DNA of 64,000 bases from Aurifilum marmelostoma (taxonomy: Eukaryota > Ascomycota > Sordariomycetes > Diaporthales > Cryphonectriaceae). The stretch covers positions 496,001 through 560,000 of the forward strand of contig JAMXSV010000008.1 of NCBI GenBank assembly GCA_027559495.1, read 5' to 3'. Position numbers and translations under genes: made by a program. Positions 33,863 through 46,438 of the stretch are shown one piece after another; positions within the stretch are counted from its first letter, which is position 1; each line of letters opens with the position of its first letter. The notes beneath the pieces were generated by a model. The model did not search any database and was not told the DNA's origin. It worked only from the letters and a program-made list of their open reading frames with translations.

Positions 33863-34816
33863 ACGTCTTCTTTTTTTTTTTTTTTTTTGGTGTCTTCTTG
33901 TCGTGTCATGACGGTTACATGGTATCCGCATGTTTGGTGACATTTTTGGAGAGACGGTTCTTGTTTTTTTTTTTTTTTTTTTGCTTGTACGGCGGTGGCG
34001 TTTTATGGAAACCAAAAAAAGTTATGGGACACTGGGGCTTGGTTTTTGATTTGGTGGATTCATTCTTTCTTCTCTCCCTATAATGAAACTTGGGGGGCCT
34101 CAGCTCAAACGGAGAAAATCACACAAAAAGAAAAGGTGACGATGATTCACAAGAGTGGTCATTTACCAATCCCTTTTTCCCTTTCCCCCCCCCCTGGCTG
34201 GCAGACTCCAGGGTGGATAAGGGTCATCATTGTGGGCGGCGTTTGTTCTGGTGAATCTCGGTGTGGAAAGCGATATTTATTATGGTCCTTCACAATACCC
34301 CCCCCCCCACTTTGGGAAGCGACTTTATTTCCTTTTATTATTATCTCTTGTCATTTGGGGCAGGCTGTATCAAGCCGCCTGGCAATTATCATGCATTATG
34401 TAGCATACGTAAATGAATATGACGGCCTCGCAATGGCCTTGAGAAGAAACAGACAAAATCTCCCACAAATGAATCCTCCCTTATGTGACTTGAGAAAAAG
34501 AAGAAAACAACAACTGTTTTATCGTCAACGTGGGTATCATTTCCTCCGTCTAGTCTGAATGAGATGTCAACTCCGGCTACAGCAAAGCAACACACATATA
34601 TGCCCTTGACTGCACTTATCAACCCATCGCTATTTGCACGATCCAAGCCTCCTTTCCCCTGCCGACCACCTCCCGCCTCAATGCTGATATTTCGGGTACA
34701 TCACTGATTTCACGCTCTGACGCCCTGTTGCATGCCATCTCTCTCTCTCTCTCTTCCCCCCCCCCCCTTCCTCTATTGCTTATACGTAGACGAATAATTT
34801 CTTCACACCAAATAAA
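33863..34816. other. Convergent 3' region between DUF3602 and Arp1 genes
   Basis: 0.95 kb shared by two 3' ends. T-runs of 18 to 19 bases (near 33870 and 33964) and several C-runs are present. No gene is supported. Confidence 0.6.
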
Positions 34817-36297
34817 TTACGTGAACTTTGTATGAATTATGTCCGGGTTCTCATGCCAGTCATCAATGCTGACCCACATCTGTAATATTGTCGTCAGTCG
34901 CTGATTACTCCTTGTTGAGGGATGTTTCATGGCCAGCAGGACACCACGTGGGCGACGGCGGGGAAGCTTACCTTTCTAAACGTGCTCAGACCAGCAAGAA
35001 TGCTGCCGCCGATCCAGGTGGAGTACTTTCTCTCCGGCGGCGCAAAGATCTTTATCCGCATGTCCTTGACGGCGAGCCTCTGGACCTCGGTCAGGAGGCG
35101 GTCACCGAAGCCCTTGGTGAGCGTGCTGCCGCCAGAGAGCACAATGTTTGAGTAGAGCGCTTTCCGCAGGTCCAGATCTGTTCGGTTGATGGCATCCACC
35201 ACGATCTGGTGCACGCCTGGGTACTCGAGGCCAATGATCTCGGGATCGAACAGGATCTCTGGTGCCCTGAACCGCTCTGCTCCGATCTAGACCCAGGATA
35301 ACAAGGTCAGCAACTTCCTGTACATCTCATACAGCTAATCTCGTGGCCGGAACCACCACCATGGACTCGTGGGGAAGAGACAGAAAATAAAACCATGGAC
35401 AGGCAGACAGACCTTCAACTTGTTACCGTCCGGCAAGGTGTAGTCCACCACCTTGCTCTGGTCCAGCTTCACCTGTGCCCAATCCTTCTCCTCCTTCCGG
35501 GGATCATGCGCCACATACGTGACAGCCTCCTTGATGTGCCGCACAACCTCCTTCTCGGCACTCGTGTGGAACACGTACCCGCTCTTGCGCAGCAGCGTCT
35601 GCAGGTACTCGGTAATGTCTCTGCCCGCGACGTCGATCCGCTGGATGCTGTTCGTGATGGCAAACCCCTCGTACACCGGCACGGCGTGCGACACTCCGTC
35701 GCCCGCGTCGAGGACGATGCCCGTTGTCCGGCCAGAGGCGTACAGGGACAGGACTGCCTGTATGGATGTGTAGAGCGCGGGCACATTGAAGGTCTCGAAG
35801 AGGATCTGGGCTGCTGTGTCGCGGTTGCTGCGGGGGTTGAGAGGCGGTTCGGTCAAGAGAACAGGGTGCTGGTTTCACACACAGAGACAGTATTAGCTCT
35901 GGCGCCACTCCAAGAACAGACAATATGCAGTAACACTATATCCACAACGAAAGGAAAGAAATGCGAGAGAGGGGGAGGGCAGCCATACCTCTTCACTCAA
36001 CGTCTTCAGCCCCTCGTCGTAGACATAACCCCAGATCTTCTCCATGTCGTCCCAGTCCGTCACGATGCCGTGCTCCAGCGGGTACCGGATCTTGAGCAGG
36101 CCGCGCAGCTCCGTGGCGGCCTTCTGCCCGATAAAGACCTCGCCCTCGAGCGCGCCGGCCAGCACGCGCAGGTGCTTGGGCCGCCCCACGAACGAGGGAA
36201 AGTAGCATTTCGGCAGGTCATCGCCCGCGAAGCCGGCGCGGATGGTGCCAGAGCCGTTGTCGAGCACTATGGGCGCGTTATGCAAGGAGTCCGCCAT
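34817..36297 (-). CDS. arp1: Actin-related protein 1 (centractin), dynactin subunit
   Basis: Four minus-strand exons, 36297-35989, 35868-35413, 35286-34972 and 34879-34817, all phase 0, give 380 aa, close to the usual length of about 376-380. Arp1 forms the short filament of dynactin, which links dynein to cargo and drives nuclear and vesicle movement in hyphae (Neurospora ro-4). The actin fold motifs are clear: the phosphate loop APIVLDNGSGTIRAGFAGDD, the second nucleotide loop GIVLDAGDGVSHAVPVYEG, LSGGSTLTKGFGDRL, and KYSTWIGGSILAGL. The last exon encodes only MWVSIDDWHENPDIIHTKFT, matching the Arp1-type C-terminus instead of actin's conserved SxVHRKCF ending. Nothing is missing. Confidence 0.96.
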
Positions 36298-37605
36298 TGC
36301 TGTGGATTGGGGGCCGTGTGGGCGCGTGCAATTCTTGGTGTGTTCTCCTCTTGTCGGGCCCGAAGTTGGTCCGCTTCACGAGCAGTGAAGCTCAAAGGAT
36401 TGTCCGTTTCTCTTGGTTCTCTGCGCTCGTGCGACGTCCCGGCAACGGTCAATCAAGGACAGGAGATCCCCCCTTTTTGAACCAAACCAGCAGGGTTGCC
36501 CGTCCCGTTTTCGCGTCGTCTTCTCTGCTGCTGTTTATCTATTCGCTCTGACCTTGACAGCTTCTGATCATGACGAGGCTCAGTTGTGCCGAGGACGAGA
36601 AGGACAGTATAGAGCAGAAGGATGTAATGCCCACCGATTGGGCGGTACCGTCGTGGCGGTGATGTCGTCGCGGGTTAGATGGCTCAGGTTGACTTATGTA
36701 CTATGTACGATCGCGGGACGTCGTCGTGGCTAGCGACGCGACTCAGCACGGGAAAGCTCGCCCAAGCAAACAGAACGACAGGGGGGTTCCTATCGCGGCG
36801 ACGTGCAGGGGGTAAGCAGGGTTAGGGTGTTGCATCCCCTAACCCTCACTCTGAAAATGTTACGCATATGTACAGGATTGCAGCAGGAGAGGCATTCATA
36901 GATTCCAACAGACATATGAATTTCCAGAAACCTTTGACACGTGGCCACGCATGGATATATATTACTTCCACTCTACGACCTCATATGATCGACAGGGAAC
37001 ACTCTGAAACCTGAGTTTATAGTCCTTAATTACCATTCCAGTTCAAGTTGGTCCAGAGTCCAAATCAAAAGCAACAATTGACTTCTTCAAAAAATTCCAT
37101 TGGCTTGTGCCTAGTTTTGATAGCTGGTTATGGACGTGCTATCAGGAGTCGCCTAGGGAAAAGGCAAACAGCTGGCATGGCTTGTATGGTTACATGCAAC
37201 TATGTGGATGTTGCAGAAACAAGTGCAAGGCTGAAATGGCAAGGGGAACGAGGCTGAAGGACTCTCACGACATCATAGCCCACGATTCCAAGAAGATTCT
37301 TGTTATTGAACATAGTAAATTTATTTCTTGTAGTAGCAAGAGCTTGCCAAACTGATTTTTGGTATCCTAAACCCAATCAAAAGCTCCTGCCAGTGTGAAT
37401 CCCAAAAACGCCCAACCACAAAATGCAAGGATGCGCCGCAGCCAGATGCAGTCACAAATAAGTGTATGCCCCGTCTCCGTCTTAGTAAAGCATTCCACGA
37501 GTGCTTCCGCCCGCATACTCTCTATGATCTAATGCTTGCTGATGCTGCTCGTCGCCATCCCCGTTTTATTATCCAACACACGATATCGTCTCTCTCGCAG
37601 GTCGT
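36298..37605. other. Arp1 upstream region with telomere-like hairpin
   Basis: 1.3 kb. The first 400 bases are GC-rich promoter-type sequence for arp1; the part from about 36850 to 37450 is noticeably richer in A/T. No gene is supported. Confidence 0.55.
36818..36846. repeat. Inverted repeat with telomere-type arms
   Basis: AGGGTTAGGG (36818-36827) is followed after nine bases by its exact complement CCCTAACCCT (36837-36846). The arms contain the TTAGGG unit used at the telomeres of filamentous fungi. Confidence 0.85.
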
Positions 37606-37970
37606 CTACATGCTTCCGTCGAGGGTGAGCTTGGCAAGGTACGGCCAGCCGAGGATGAAGCCGAAGCCGGGGAAGTAGCTGCAAGAAAACATCGCATTAG
37701 TCTCAAGGTTCGCAATGCAATGGTGGAGACGGAGGACCATATAGAAGAAGAAGAAGGCGGTTTTGCTTACATCATGGCCTGTCCGGCGGAACGCTTGACC
37801 AGCTTGCTCCAGTCGGCCCTCTGGGGGACGCCGGCGTTGGGCAGCCTCTGGAACGGGTGAGGCTCAAAAGAGCGGGCCATGTTGCGCATTGTGCGCATGA
37901 CAGAGAATTGCCTGTTCTGTCCGGCGGCGCGAGTAGCACGGATGGCGGCACGGGCGATGATTGGAGACAT
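37606..37970 (-). CDS. Small, probably mitochondrial protein (90 aa)
   Basis: Two exons, 37970-37771 and 37678-37606 (92-base GT-AG intron), give 90 aa. The N-terminus MSPIIARAAIRATRAAGQNRQFSV is Arg/Ala-rich, lacks acids and looks like a mitochondrial presequence. A middle segment (MRTMRNMARSFEPHPFQRLP) is basic. The second exon gives a hydrophobic C-terminal stretch, YFPGFGFILGWPYLAK, long enough for one membrane-associated helix. Size and layout are those of small inner-membrane or respiratory-chain accessory subunits, but I do not recognise the family. The promoter side has short poly-G (38041) and GATGAT repeats. Confidence 0.72.
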
Positions 37971-40244
37971 TGTTGTTGTTTTGTGTGTGCGAGTCTTGGG
38001 GAACCACAGGTGGTGTGTGTATGATGCGAAGAGTGGAGTTTGGGGGGGGGGGGATGTCGGAACTTTAGCGATGCAGGTACGACCTTGAGAGGTGATGATG
38101 GGTTGAGTTTTGGAATAAATAGGTTCGATGTGGATATTGTAAGGTGTGAACCAGAATATTGTCTTTTTTTTGGTGTCTAAGTCGAGGGCTGATTGGACAA
38201 AACAGGTGTTGTTCTTGTCTCAGGTGTAAGGCTGGTAAGGCTGAGTTGATTGATCTTGATGATGATGATGATGGGAACACAAGAGAAGATGGCATGACCT
38301 GAACAACAAGAACACGGCTCTTATTATAGATTTAATTGAGACATGCACACACCCGAGACAGCCTTACCTTCCCGATCCCCCGGGTCCTCCCCCAGAGACT
38401 TTTTCCCTCGTGATGGCCAGATGGCCGCCGAAGAGTTATCGTGGCCACTGCCCGCGAGCAGAGGCCGAGTCGATCTAGAAAGAGGGCATCATGCCATAAT
38501 GTCAACGACATGAGCAGATGGGGACCCGCCTAGCCCGAAAAAAATAGGGTGCAGTGCTGGCGGCAGCCCTGTGGGCGCCTGTCAGCGAGCCCTGCGCCGG
38601 GGGGCCCGCAGGATCGAGTGGGCAGATCTGGCGTCTATAATCGAGCGATGCTCGTCCAAGTTGGCCTGCTTCTCGCCCCGTAAGCGCGCTTTGTGGGCTG
38701 ATCGGATCCCGCCGAGTGGGGCCTCCTGACGGGTTGTGATTTTACTCTGCGGTGAAATGCCGCTGCCCCGCGTTCCTATTATTCCCGGGGTTTTAGGGTC
38801 TTACCGGGGGGAACTCATCCTCGAATAACTCGGACGGTTCTTATTCGCCAGGCTGACACCAGAGCTGCTGTATTGGGAAACTGTCACTCTGAGGGTGGTT
38901 TTGGATGCTCAAGTCTTATTTGCTGTTTGTCCTAATGTGTTTTGTAGCCCTGGGAGGAAGCGAGGTCGTGCGAACTCGTGGGGGGCCGGGGGTTGTACTG
39001 TCAACTCAGGAACCAATCGTGCTGACATTGACACCCATCAATTTAAGGTATGAAAGCTTACTTGCGCGAAGTCAAGTTTGGTTAATTTCCTGGTTCGGTT
39101 GTGTGCATTGGTTTTATGATTATATGTCTAACGACTTAGCAGCGCTTTCATATCGTAATGTCTATGTAATCTAGCCTTCCGAACCAATCTTGCTTGAACA
39201 TGTTGATGTGTTTTAATAATGCCTACAAATAGGCTTGTGCTTCAGTCTACCCATCGTTCCAAAATTGTCTCGTTCTCCTAGAGGCTTGATTGCGTTTGCA
39301 TATCAAATTCAGGAGACCCAGCTCATGCACCTCTACCTCAAAATGACCTAGCTGGCGGAGAGCTCGAACCACTCCGCTCGCAGCTCGCTGTATACAGCAC
39401 ACAAACGTCTCAGTATCAAGGATATGTACAGGAACCCTTCCTACATTGAACCAATCCTATTCCTACCTCAGACGCCTGGTCTGTACCCCAGTGACTACGG
39501 ACCTGACGCACCACCAGATGTCTACCAGATCACATGCTCATCACATCCTACATGAGAAGCTGCCGACAGCCTCATCCATAGAGACCTCAACACAAGACGC
39601 ACATGTCGAAACCGGTACAATGCAAGCACTACTTTTGCATTCTTATCCTTGTAAAGGATTCGACAAATCTGTAAAGCCAAGTGCCAGTCTAGACGCAGCG
39701 CAGAGACTATCTCGAGGTGATGATTTCGAAATGCCGTATGTCCGGCCAGTGGTGAATCTGTACACCCACGCAGCAGGTCCTTCTTCGTGCACAGTAACAA
39801 TTTTCAGGCTGTGTGGGTTGACTGTGCCACGGCAGCTCTCCCACATGACACAAGTAGGAGGATGAAAGGTGTTCCATGTATATAGCTCCTCGGGCTGCTC
39901 AGTGAGACTCGGGTGAAATCTGAGTACTAAGTAGTATTCCTCACGAAACCACCGTTCTGCGTCGAAGCGCAAGGCATGGCGGGAATGGATCCTAGGATGA
40001 CAGGTAATTATAACAACAGGATCAGTGCATCGCTGGTCTGTAGATGCTTCGTCGACATGTACCCTGATCGGTGACATGTAATTTCTTCAAAAGGTCTAGC
40101 AAGAGTTTTTCGAGGCGATCGCATCAGAACGGGACGAATGGCAGCTCGAGTTTGGAGATTAATATGTATAAGCCGACAGGCACTAACGATAACTTTTTTC
40201 CTATAACCGTCGAAACTGTGCAGAACATGTATTAAGTAAGTATG

Positions 40245-40297
<53 letters not shown>

Positions 40298-41139
40298 GAC
40301 ACTTAGACAAAAGCTAAACAGTTACATGGCTCCGACTCCTAATCCCGTAGATCAAGATTGGGTTGCAGGAAGAGGGATGCACTCGGGGCACAGACTCGAC
40401 AAGTCCATTGTACATATACATGGCGACACCTCAGCAATATGACGGCCAGATCCGCTTCAGTAGGGCGCAAAACTTGTACTTTATATTAACTTTGTGTGAT
40501 ACATTCCATCTCGGCGCTCTATTTCTGTGAGGCTACCTTGTGTACCTGTATAGCCTATAGATCTCTGGGAATGGTTGGCCAACCACCCTCGAGGCCATCC
40601 CGGAACCCCATGTTCGAGAAGGCAGCGTTGGGCCCCTGTAGGATTTCTCTGCGAAGCTCTCCTCTTTTGAGACTTGAGACTCTTTCCAGAGCCAAATGGG
40701 ACCTCAATCTGTCATGGTGTCCCAGCTGTTTCCAACCAGGAGAGGCCTTCTTGGTGGTGGTGATGATGATTATATCATCCTGATGTGTCGTGTGACACTA
40801 ACTCTGTATCTTCTGATTTTCTTGTCCTCTGCATCTGCAGCGCAGCAAGCAAGGAGGGATTTCATAAGCGCCCCTGGCCAACGGCGCGAGGAGGCTGGGC
40901 TGTCAGTATGCCCATGTTGAGGACGTTGCAGCCGTCACGGCCGGGAACTCGTTCGGGAATACATGGCAATTCCTTGACCAGATAATTTCCCGTGTTGCCT
41001 CGGCCCCTCAATAGATCTCGGTCATCATTATATATCATGATGAAGACAGACAAGAGTCTGTGGACAGACTCAACCGGTGGTGCTGTTGCTGGTGCTGTAT
41101 TACTATTAAAGACCACACACAACCTGCTGTCCACCCCCC
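37971..41139. other. 3.2-kb gene-free region
   Basis: The part near 38 kb is the promoter of the small mitochondrial gene; the part near 41 kb is the 3' flank of the acyltransferase gene. Between about 39.0 and 40.5 kb the DNA is A/T-richer than its surroundings, with a TA/TG microsatellite. I see no coding sequence or transposon motif. Confidence 0.55.
40245..40295 (+). repeat. Compound (TA)n(TG)n microsatellite
   Basis: About 11 TA units run directly into about 15 TG units. Confidence 0.95.
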
Positions 41140-42756
41140 TCAGGCCGGCACCTGCGGCCCAGCACCAGCAGCAGCCCTCCCGTTCTCCACAGCCCTCGGC
41201 GACGACTGCTGGTCGTCCGGCTGGATAGACTTCCAGAACCACTGAGCAAAGCGCACGGACGGCTCATCGACCGTCCTGGTCACAAAGTCCGACAGCCACA
41301 GGGTGACGGGCAGCAGGATGATGTTGGGCAGCAGGAACGCCGGCTCCAGGCCCAGGGGGCCCGCGATGGGCAGCGGGACCTTGTTCGCCCAGCCGGCCAT
41401 GAGGGCGCGGGTCTCCTCCAGGGGGGCGACGAAGCCGACGGCGTGATAGACGCGGTCGCCGAGGATGACGAGCACGGGGCCGTGGACGAGGTACAGGGAG
41501 AAGGAGATGCGGCCGAGGTACTGGCAGAAGTGGCCCTCGAAGAAGCGGCGCAGGGGAGGGAGGCGGGGGATGGCGGCGACGAGGCAGTTGGCGGCGATGG
41601 CGAGGAAGAACCACTTGGGGTCGAAGACGGCCTGGGGCTTGAGGTAGGAGAGCCAGTACCAGCCCGGGTTGGCGCGCAGGTCGTCCATCTCGCGGGTGTG
41701 GGCGGGGACGCCGCCAAAGTAGAGGGCGACGAGGAGCAGCAGGGAGAAGATCTTTGTCTTGTGGGGCTCGAGGCGGCGGAGGAAGGAGGGAAAGCCGCTG
41801 TCGGGCCCGGGCCGGCGGGCGAGCAGGTCGAGGTCGCACTGCAGCATGCCGGACATGAAGACGGCGGCGTACCAGGCGTCGCAGACGTACAGGAAGTAGA
41901 AGATGAGGCCGAGCTCGCAGAGCAGGCGGGCCTTGGTGGTGGCGCGGGCGAGGGTCAGGGCGGCGACGTAGGTGATGACGGAGCCGCGCATCTCGAGGGG
42001 GATGGACCAGAGGTGGCCGTTGTACGAGGGCCACATGGGGCCCTCCTTGAAGAGGAAGCTGAAGTTCTTGAACTCGACGTACCAGTTCCAGACCTCGGCG
42101 GCGTACGTGTCCTTGGCCTTGAGCTGCGAGTTGCGTATGCCAAACAGGTGCCAGGAGGTGATGTAGACAAAGGTGGTGACGATGAGGGGTATGTACAGCC
42201 TGAACCAGCGGCGGAAGAGGGAGGAGGCGACGACATCGCCGACGCGGGCGGGCTGGCCGCTCTGGATGAACTGGAGGGCCTTGAGGATGAGGACGTAGCC
42301 CGAGATGACATAGAAGATGGCGACGGCGAGATGGCCCCCGGTGAAGAAGACGCGGAAGCCGGGGAAGGTGGCCAGGTGGTAGTGGCCGTTCCAGCCCCAG
42401 CCGTTCTCGAGGATCTGCTGGTTCCTGTCGGGCACGAAGGCGTGGGACCACAGCTCGTGGTGTTGCCAGTAGACCATGAAGGCGGCGAAGCCGCGGAGGC
42501 CGTCCAGGTAGGCGGTGGGCCGCAGGGGCCTGGAGGAGGAGGCGGCGGCGGCCTTGTCGTCGGACGAGGAGGCGCGCCTAGGGACGATGAGGTTTCTCAC
42601 CCCGCGCACGAGGGCTGAGGGCGTCACCATGGCGAAGACGGGTCGGCCCGCGAAGAATATGCGGTCGAGTTGTACGCAAGTGGATCTGGCGGCATCGTGT
42701 GCGCCCTCGAGGAGACGGCCTGGGTGGGACGAGACGCTCGAAGACCAGGAGGACAT
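41140..42756 (-). CDS. Acyltransferase-3 family membrane protein
   Basis: Intronless, 538 aa from the ATG at 42756. The family transfers acyl groups (often acetyl) to sugars, lipids or secondary metabolites at membranes. The first helix region carries the signature RPTAYLDGLRGFAAFMVYWQHHE, including the His pair thought to be catalytic. It is followed by GGHLAVAIFYVISGYVL, RRWFRLYIPLIV, and about eight more hydrophobic helices, including SFSLYLVHGPVLV near the C-terminal third. The frame is open upstream to 42951, but that extension is T-rich leader-like sequence with a stretch of Phe/Leu and is unlikely to be coding; MSSWSSSV is preferred. The substrate cannot be told from sequence. The adjoining glycosyltransferase-type genes make a glycan target possible. 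Confidence 0.88.
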   Translation of the reverse strand: MSSWSSSVSSHPGRLLEGAHDAARSTCVQLDRIFFAGRPVFAMVTPSALVRGVRNLIVPRRASSSDDKAAAASSSRPLRPTAYLDGLRGFAAFMVYWQHHELWSHAFVPDRNQQILENGWGWNGHYHLATFPGFRVFFTGGHLAVAIFYVISGYVLILKALQFIQSGQPARVGDVVASSLFRRWFRLYIPLIVTTFVYITSWHLFGIRNSQLKAKDTYAAEVWNWYVEFKNFSFLFKEGPMWPSYNGHLWSIPLEMRGSVITYVAALTLARATTKARLLCELGLIFYFLYVCDAWYAAVFMSGMLQCDLDLLARRPGPDSGFPSFLRRLEPHKTKIFSLLLLVALYFGGVPAHTREMDDLRANPGWYWLSYLKPQAVFDPKWFFLAIAANCLVAAIPRLPPLRRFFEGHFCQYLGRISFSLYLVHGPVLVILGDRVYHAVGFVAPLEETRALMAGWANKVPLPIAGPLGLEPAFLLPNIILLPVTLWLSDFVTRTVDEPSVRFAQWFWKSIQPDDQQSSPRAVENGRAAAGAGPQVPA

Positions 42757-45700
42757 TGTCTGAGGGGCGATAAGAACAAAGGGAGAAGAAGCAAGACCCT
42801 GACAGGGAAAGAGAAACAAAAAAAAAAAAAAAGTCAAAAGAGAGAGGCTAATCAATGTTGAGACATGGCAACATCGATATAGCCTCCACACCCTGTTTGT
42901 TCTCTTGTCGCTTGTGACAACACGTCTGTGGCAATATTGGCAACGGCTCAAGTGGAGGGCACAAGGGAAGGGAACTTGAAATCGCGGAGTATGGTCTGGG
43001 AACCCCTACCACTCCAAGAAAAGGAAATGAGATTGGCCAAAGTGAGGGAAGAAAAGGGAAGAAGATGCCGTGATAGCAAATAGTGAAGGGGGTTGGTTGT
43101 AGTTGCGGATGTGCATGAATCGAGGCATGGATTGCCAAGAATACCACCACACGCATAACACACACACACACACACACACACTGATTAAAAAAAAAAATTG
43201 ATAGTGAGCAGAATAGAGAGAGAGAGACAGGAGGAGGGGAGAGGGAAGAAAAAAAAAAAGGGGGTAAGATTAGGTGGCTGATTTGGTATAGTGCACCTCC
43301 CAAGAGGAGAAAATGGAGCCGACTTGGCAAGAGGATTTAGCACCAGTCAGGTACGATACAACCACAGGCAGTCACCCTGCTGTAGCCTGCCACTAGGGAC
43401 CAAAAGGGCCCAGAAGTGCCATGAACGGGTGACTGACTGGAGGGAGAGAGTGTGTGTATGTGCGTGCGCAGGGTGGCGCATGAACCGCGGTAGCAGCTGA
43501 TGGAGGAGGAAAAGAGAGGAAGAGCAGAGAGAGATAGACAAAGAGAGAGAGAGAGAGGGCTGATCAATGCGCGAGCCAGACACTGTGTTGGCCTAACTGC
43601 AGGGCGTGACAAGGGGGGGGGGGGCCGCGCCCCCCAGGCGCAGGCACAGGCTGGACAGAGCACTGGAAATCAACTTTTTAGTGGTAGCGCCGCCCCCAGG
43701 TTTGGTATTGGATCTGCAGCTTGGAGGGAGCTAAACGGGGGTGGGAGCATGGACTTGGCACCACTAGACTCGCCGGGCTAAGCAGACAGGGCCAGGCTAG
43801 CTCTGCCTAGTAATGCTCCGGGTGGTGGTGCATGTACCTGAACCACAGTTTTTGGGGGGAAGGGGGGGACGGACGGGGAGAAGGGGCTCGAGGGTCCGGG
43901 TCCAGGGTCTCTCTATACAGTGGTACTCGTAGTAGTGGTAGTAGTAGTAGTAGTGGTAGTGGTAGTGGTAGTAATGACGATGATGATGATTTTTCAATCG
44001 ATTGGTTCCTGTCTGTTCATACAAAACACTGAACTCACTGGCACTGTACACAGTCTAGGCTCAATACCATGGTACAGGCTGTGGCAGAGGGGTGTGGGAC
44101 GGTCTCTGTCCGTGATCGCTGGTTCGGCCGTGAGCCTTAAGGTTTGGCCTGGTTTCCTTGTTTAGGTATGGGTCAGCGACGTATGTGCGTGCGTATGTGC
44201 TACGTGGAGATCAACACCCCCCCCCAGTCTTCATCCTACAGTACAGTGTGACTTAAGGGCTCTGACCTAAGCTGAGAAACTGATGTCAATCAAAATAATA
44301 GAAAGAAAAAAAGAAGAAGAAGAAAAAGAAAAGAAAACAAAAAGATAGAGAGGAAATAAAAGGAGACAGACACGGCCAACAATGCAAGGGAAACAATCAT
44401 CAGGGCGTCGGGTTTCCACATGCCCGGGAAACAATTCCGGATCAAGACCACAAGAAGAGCAAGTCAGAAACATTCTGGCGGAGATAATCTGCATTCCTCC
44501 TCGCGCCCGCACACGTCCACAACTGCCAGCTCTACGTGGAAGGTGAATAAACATTCAAGCATCTCTGTGGAATAAAGAAGGGAAAAAAAAAAAATAAATA
44601 AAATAAAATAAAAATCCAAAACACCAAGGTCTCCACAACACACAGACAAGGCGAAGCACTCAGCCTCCCCCCTTCCCATTCTTCTCCCCTCTCCTTCTCT
44701 CCCTCATCTGAAATCATCCCCCCCCCCCCCTCTCCCCTCAAGACAAGGTCCTCCTCCAACTTCTCACTATTTCCCCGTCCGCCGCCCCCCCCCCCCTTTC
44801 AAGTGTCAGGTCGTAGCCGCTAATGTCATGGCGCCGGCTGAACCAGCCAAGCAGAAAACGGCCTGTCCTAGGTCCTTGTCAGGCTTGTGTCGTGTGAGAG
44901 CAGAAAGAGGCCATCTCATTAGAGTGACTGTTAGTGTTGCGAGGCTGGCAGGCTGGCTGGCAGGCTGGCTGTCCGACTTACCTCGCTTGTCACATGTGTG
45001 TAAGGATCAACATCAGCCAAAAAGACCAGGCCAATTTCCTCTGGAATGTTCTGCCACATGCGATTGGACATTTGGATTGTGGCCCCCTTCCCCCTCCCCC
45101 CTTCTCTTTTCCATCTCCTTGGTGTTTAGGGCCGGTATCGACTACTATTATGCGTTGACGACGATCAACGCTCCCCCAGAAATGATCCCTCGGCGCTTGT
45201 CGATCTGGTCTGGGCTGTTGTGTGTGTGTGTGGGTAGTTTATACAGCGCACAAAGCACAGCCCACCAAGTGGCACACCACACACATACGCACTTAGGGTA
45301 CTTACTATGCTGCTATGGTACAGCAAGTACATACCAAGGTATTGTACAGTAGATGGTACTATACGTACGTACTCCCCGCCACCGGGACTTTTTGCCTCGA
45401 GCCACAGGGAGTGACGGACAGAGCAGGACGGAACCCATACGGAAATAGGACAGATAACCCGGGTAGTGTCAATGCCCGCCCTGTGACCGGCGGCCCTTTT
45501 GGGACTTTACGTTCCTGATTCATTGCATTTCTCTTCTGATAAGGCCGGCCCGTACTCGATCTGTACTGTGTATGTAGCACACGGTCATGTATTCCAGAGT
45601 CCATATTTTTGTTCAATTTTCCTTTAGCTTTTCTCGGGAAACCGTCTGAGAGAAAGAGGAAAAGAGAGAGAGAGAGAGAGAGAGAGACACAGCGAGGATT

Positions 45701-46386
45701 GTAGCCCACGCACTACACACATACCCATACAGTACCCATACCCATCCCATCCAATCCATATCCACCCCAGGTTTCTCTTCTCCCCCCCCTCCCAGAACAG
45801 AGTCCACTTTTGAGATCTGGTGGCTTAAACAGACTCGGGGCTTGTCACACGGTAATTACTACGTAGTGCCGGCCCCTCTTTCGATCCCTCGTCCTATCGC
45901 CGTCTTCTATTTTTTTTTTTCCTCCTCCTCCTCTCTCTGTGCTCTTCCTCCCGCCCTGGTTCCTGCAGCAAGACAAGAAAAAGTCCCCTTTCCCGCCGCC
46001 CGCCACTTGAACAAGTCAGGGTCACATTCACAAATACATGTACAGTACAACAATACAGTACTATTAGTCTTTTTTTCTCTCTCTCTCTCTCTTTCCCCCC
46101 CCCTTCTCTTCTACCTCCCACCCTCTTTCCCCCTCCCTCCTCGATCCCAGAAAGAACTTTGTTGTCTGAATTGACTCTGTTCCACACGTCACCTCTTTTT
46201 TCTTGGGGGGTTGCCTTTCTGTTTTTTTTCTTCTCATTTTGGTTGTCATTCTTCCTTTATTATTTCCCCCCCCCCTTGTTCCCCGGTCTCTTAAGGTTTT
46301 TTGGGACAGCCTCGGGTTACTCAGGGTTGATGGCACTCGCTTATACTCTCGACATCGACTGACACCTTGTTCTTGTTCTTGGTTGT

Positions 46387-46438
<52 letters not shown>

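Noticed and set aside
35395..36480. 361-codon plus-strand open frame opposite arp1
   Set aside because: Shadow of Arp1 exons and crosses its introns; no family match.
41443..42618. 391-codon plus-strand open frame opposite the acyltransferase
   Set aside because: Gly/Glu/Val-rich antisense shadow of codon-biased coding DNA.
42757..42951. N-terminal extension of the acyltransferase frame
   Set aside because: The extra 65 codons come from T-rich leader sequence encoding a Phe/Leu run; the downstream ATG at 42756 is more plausible.
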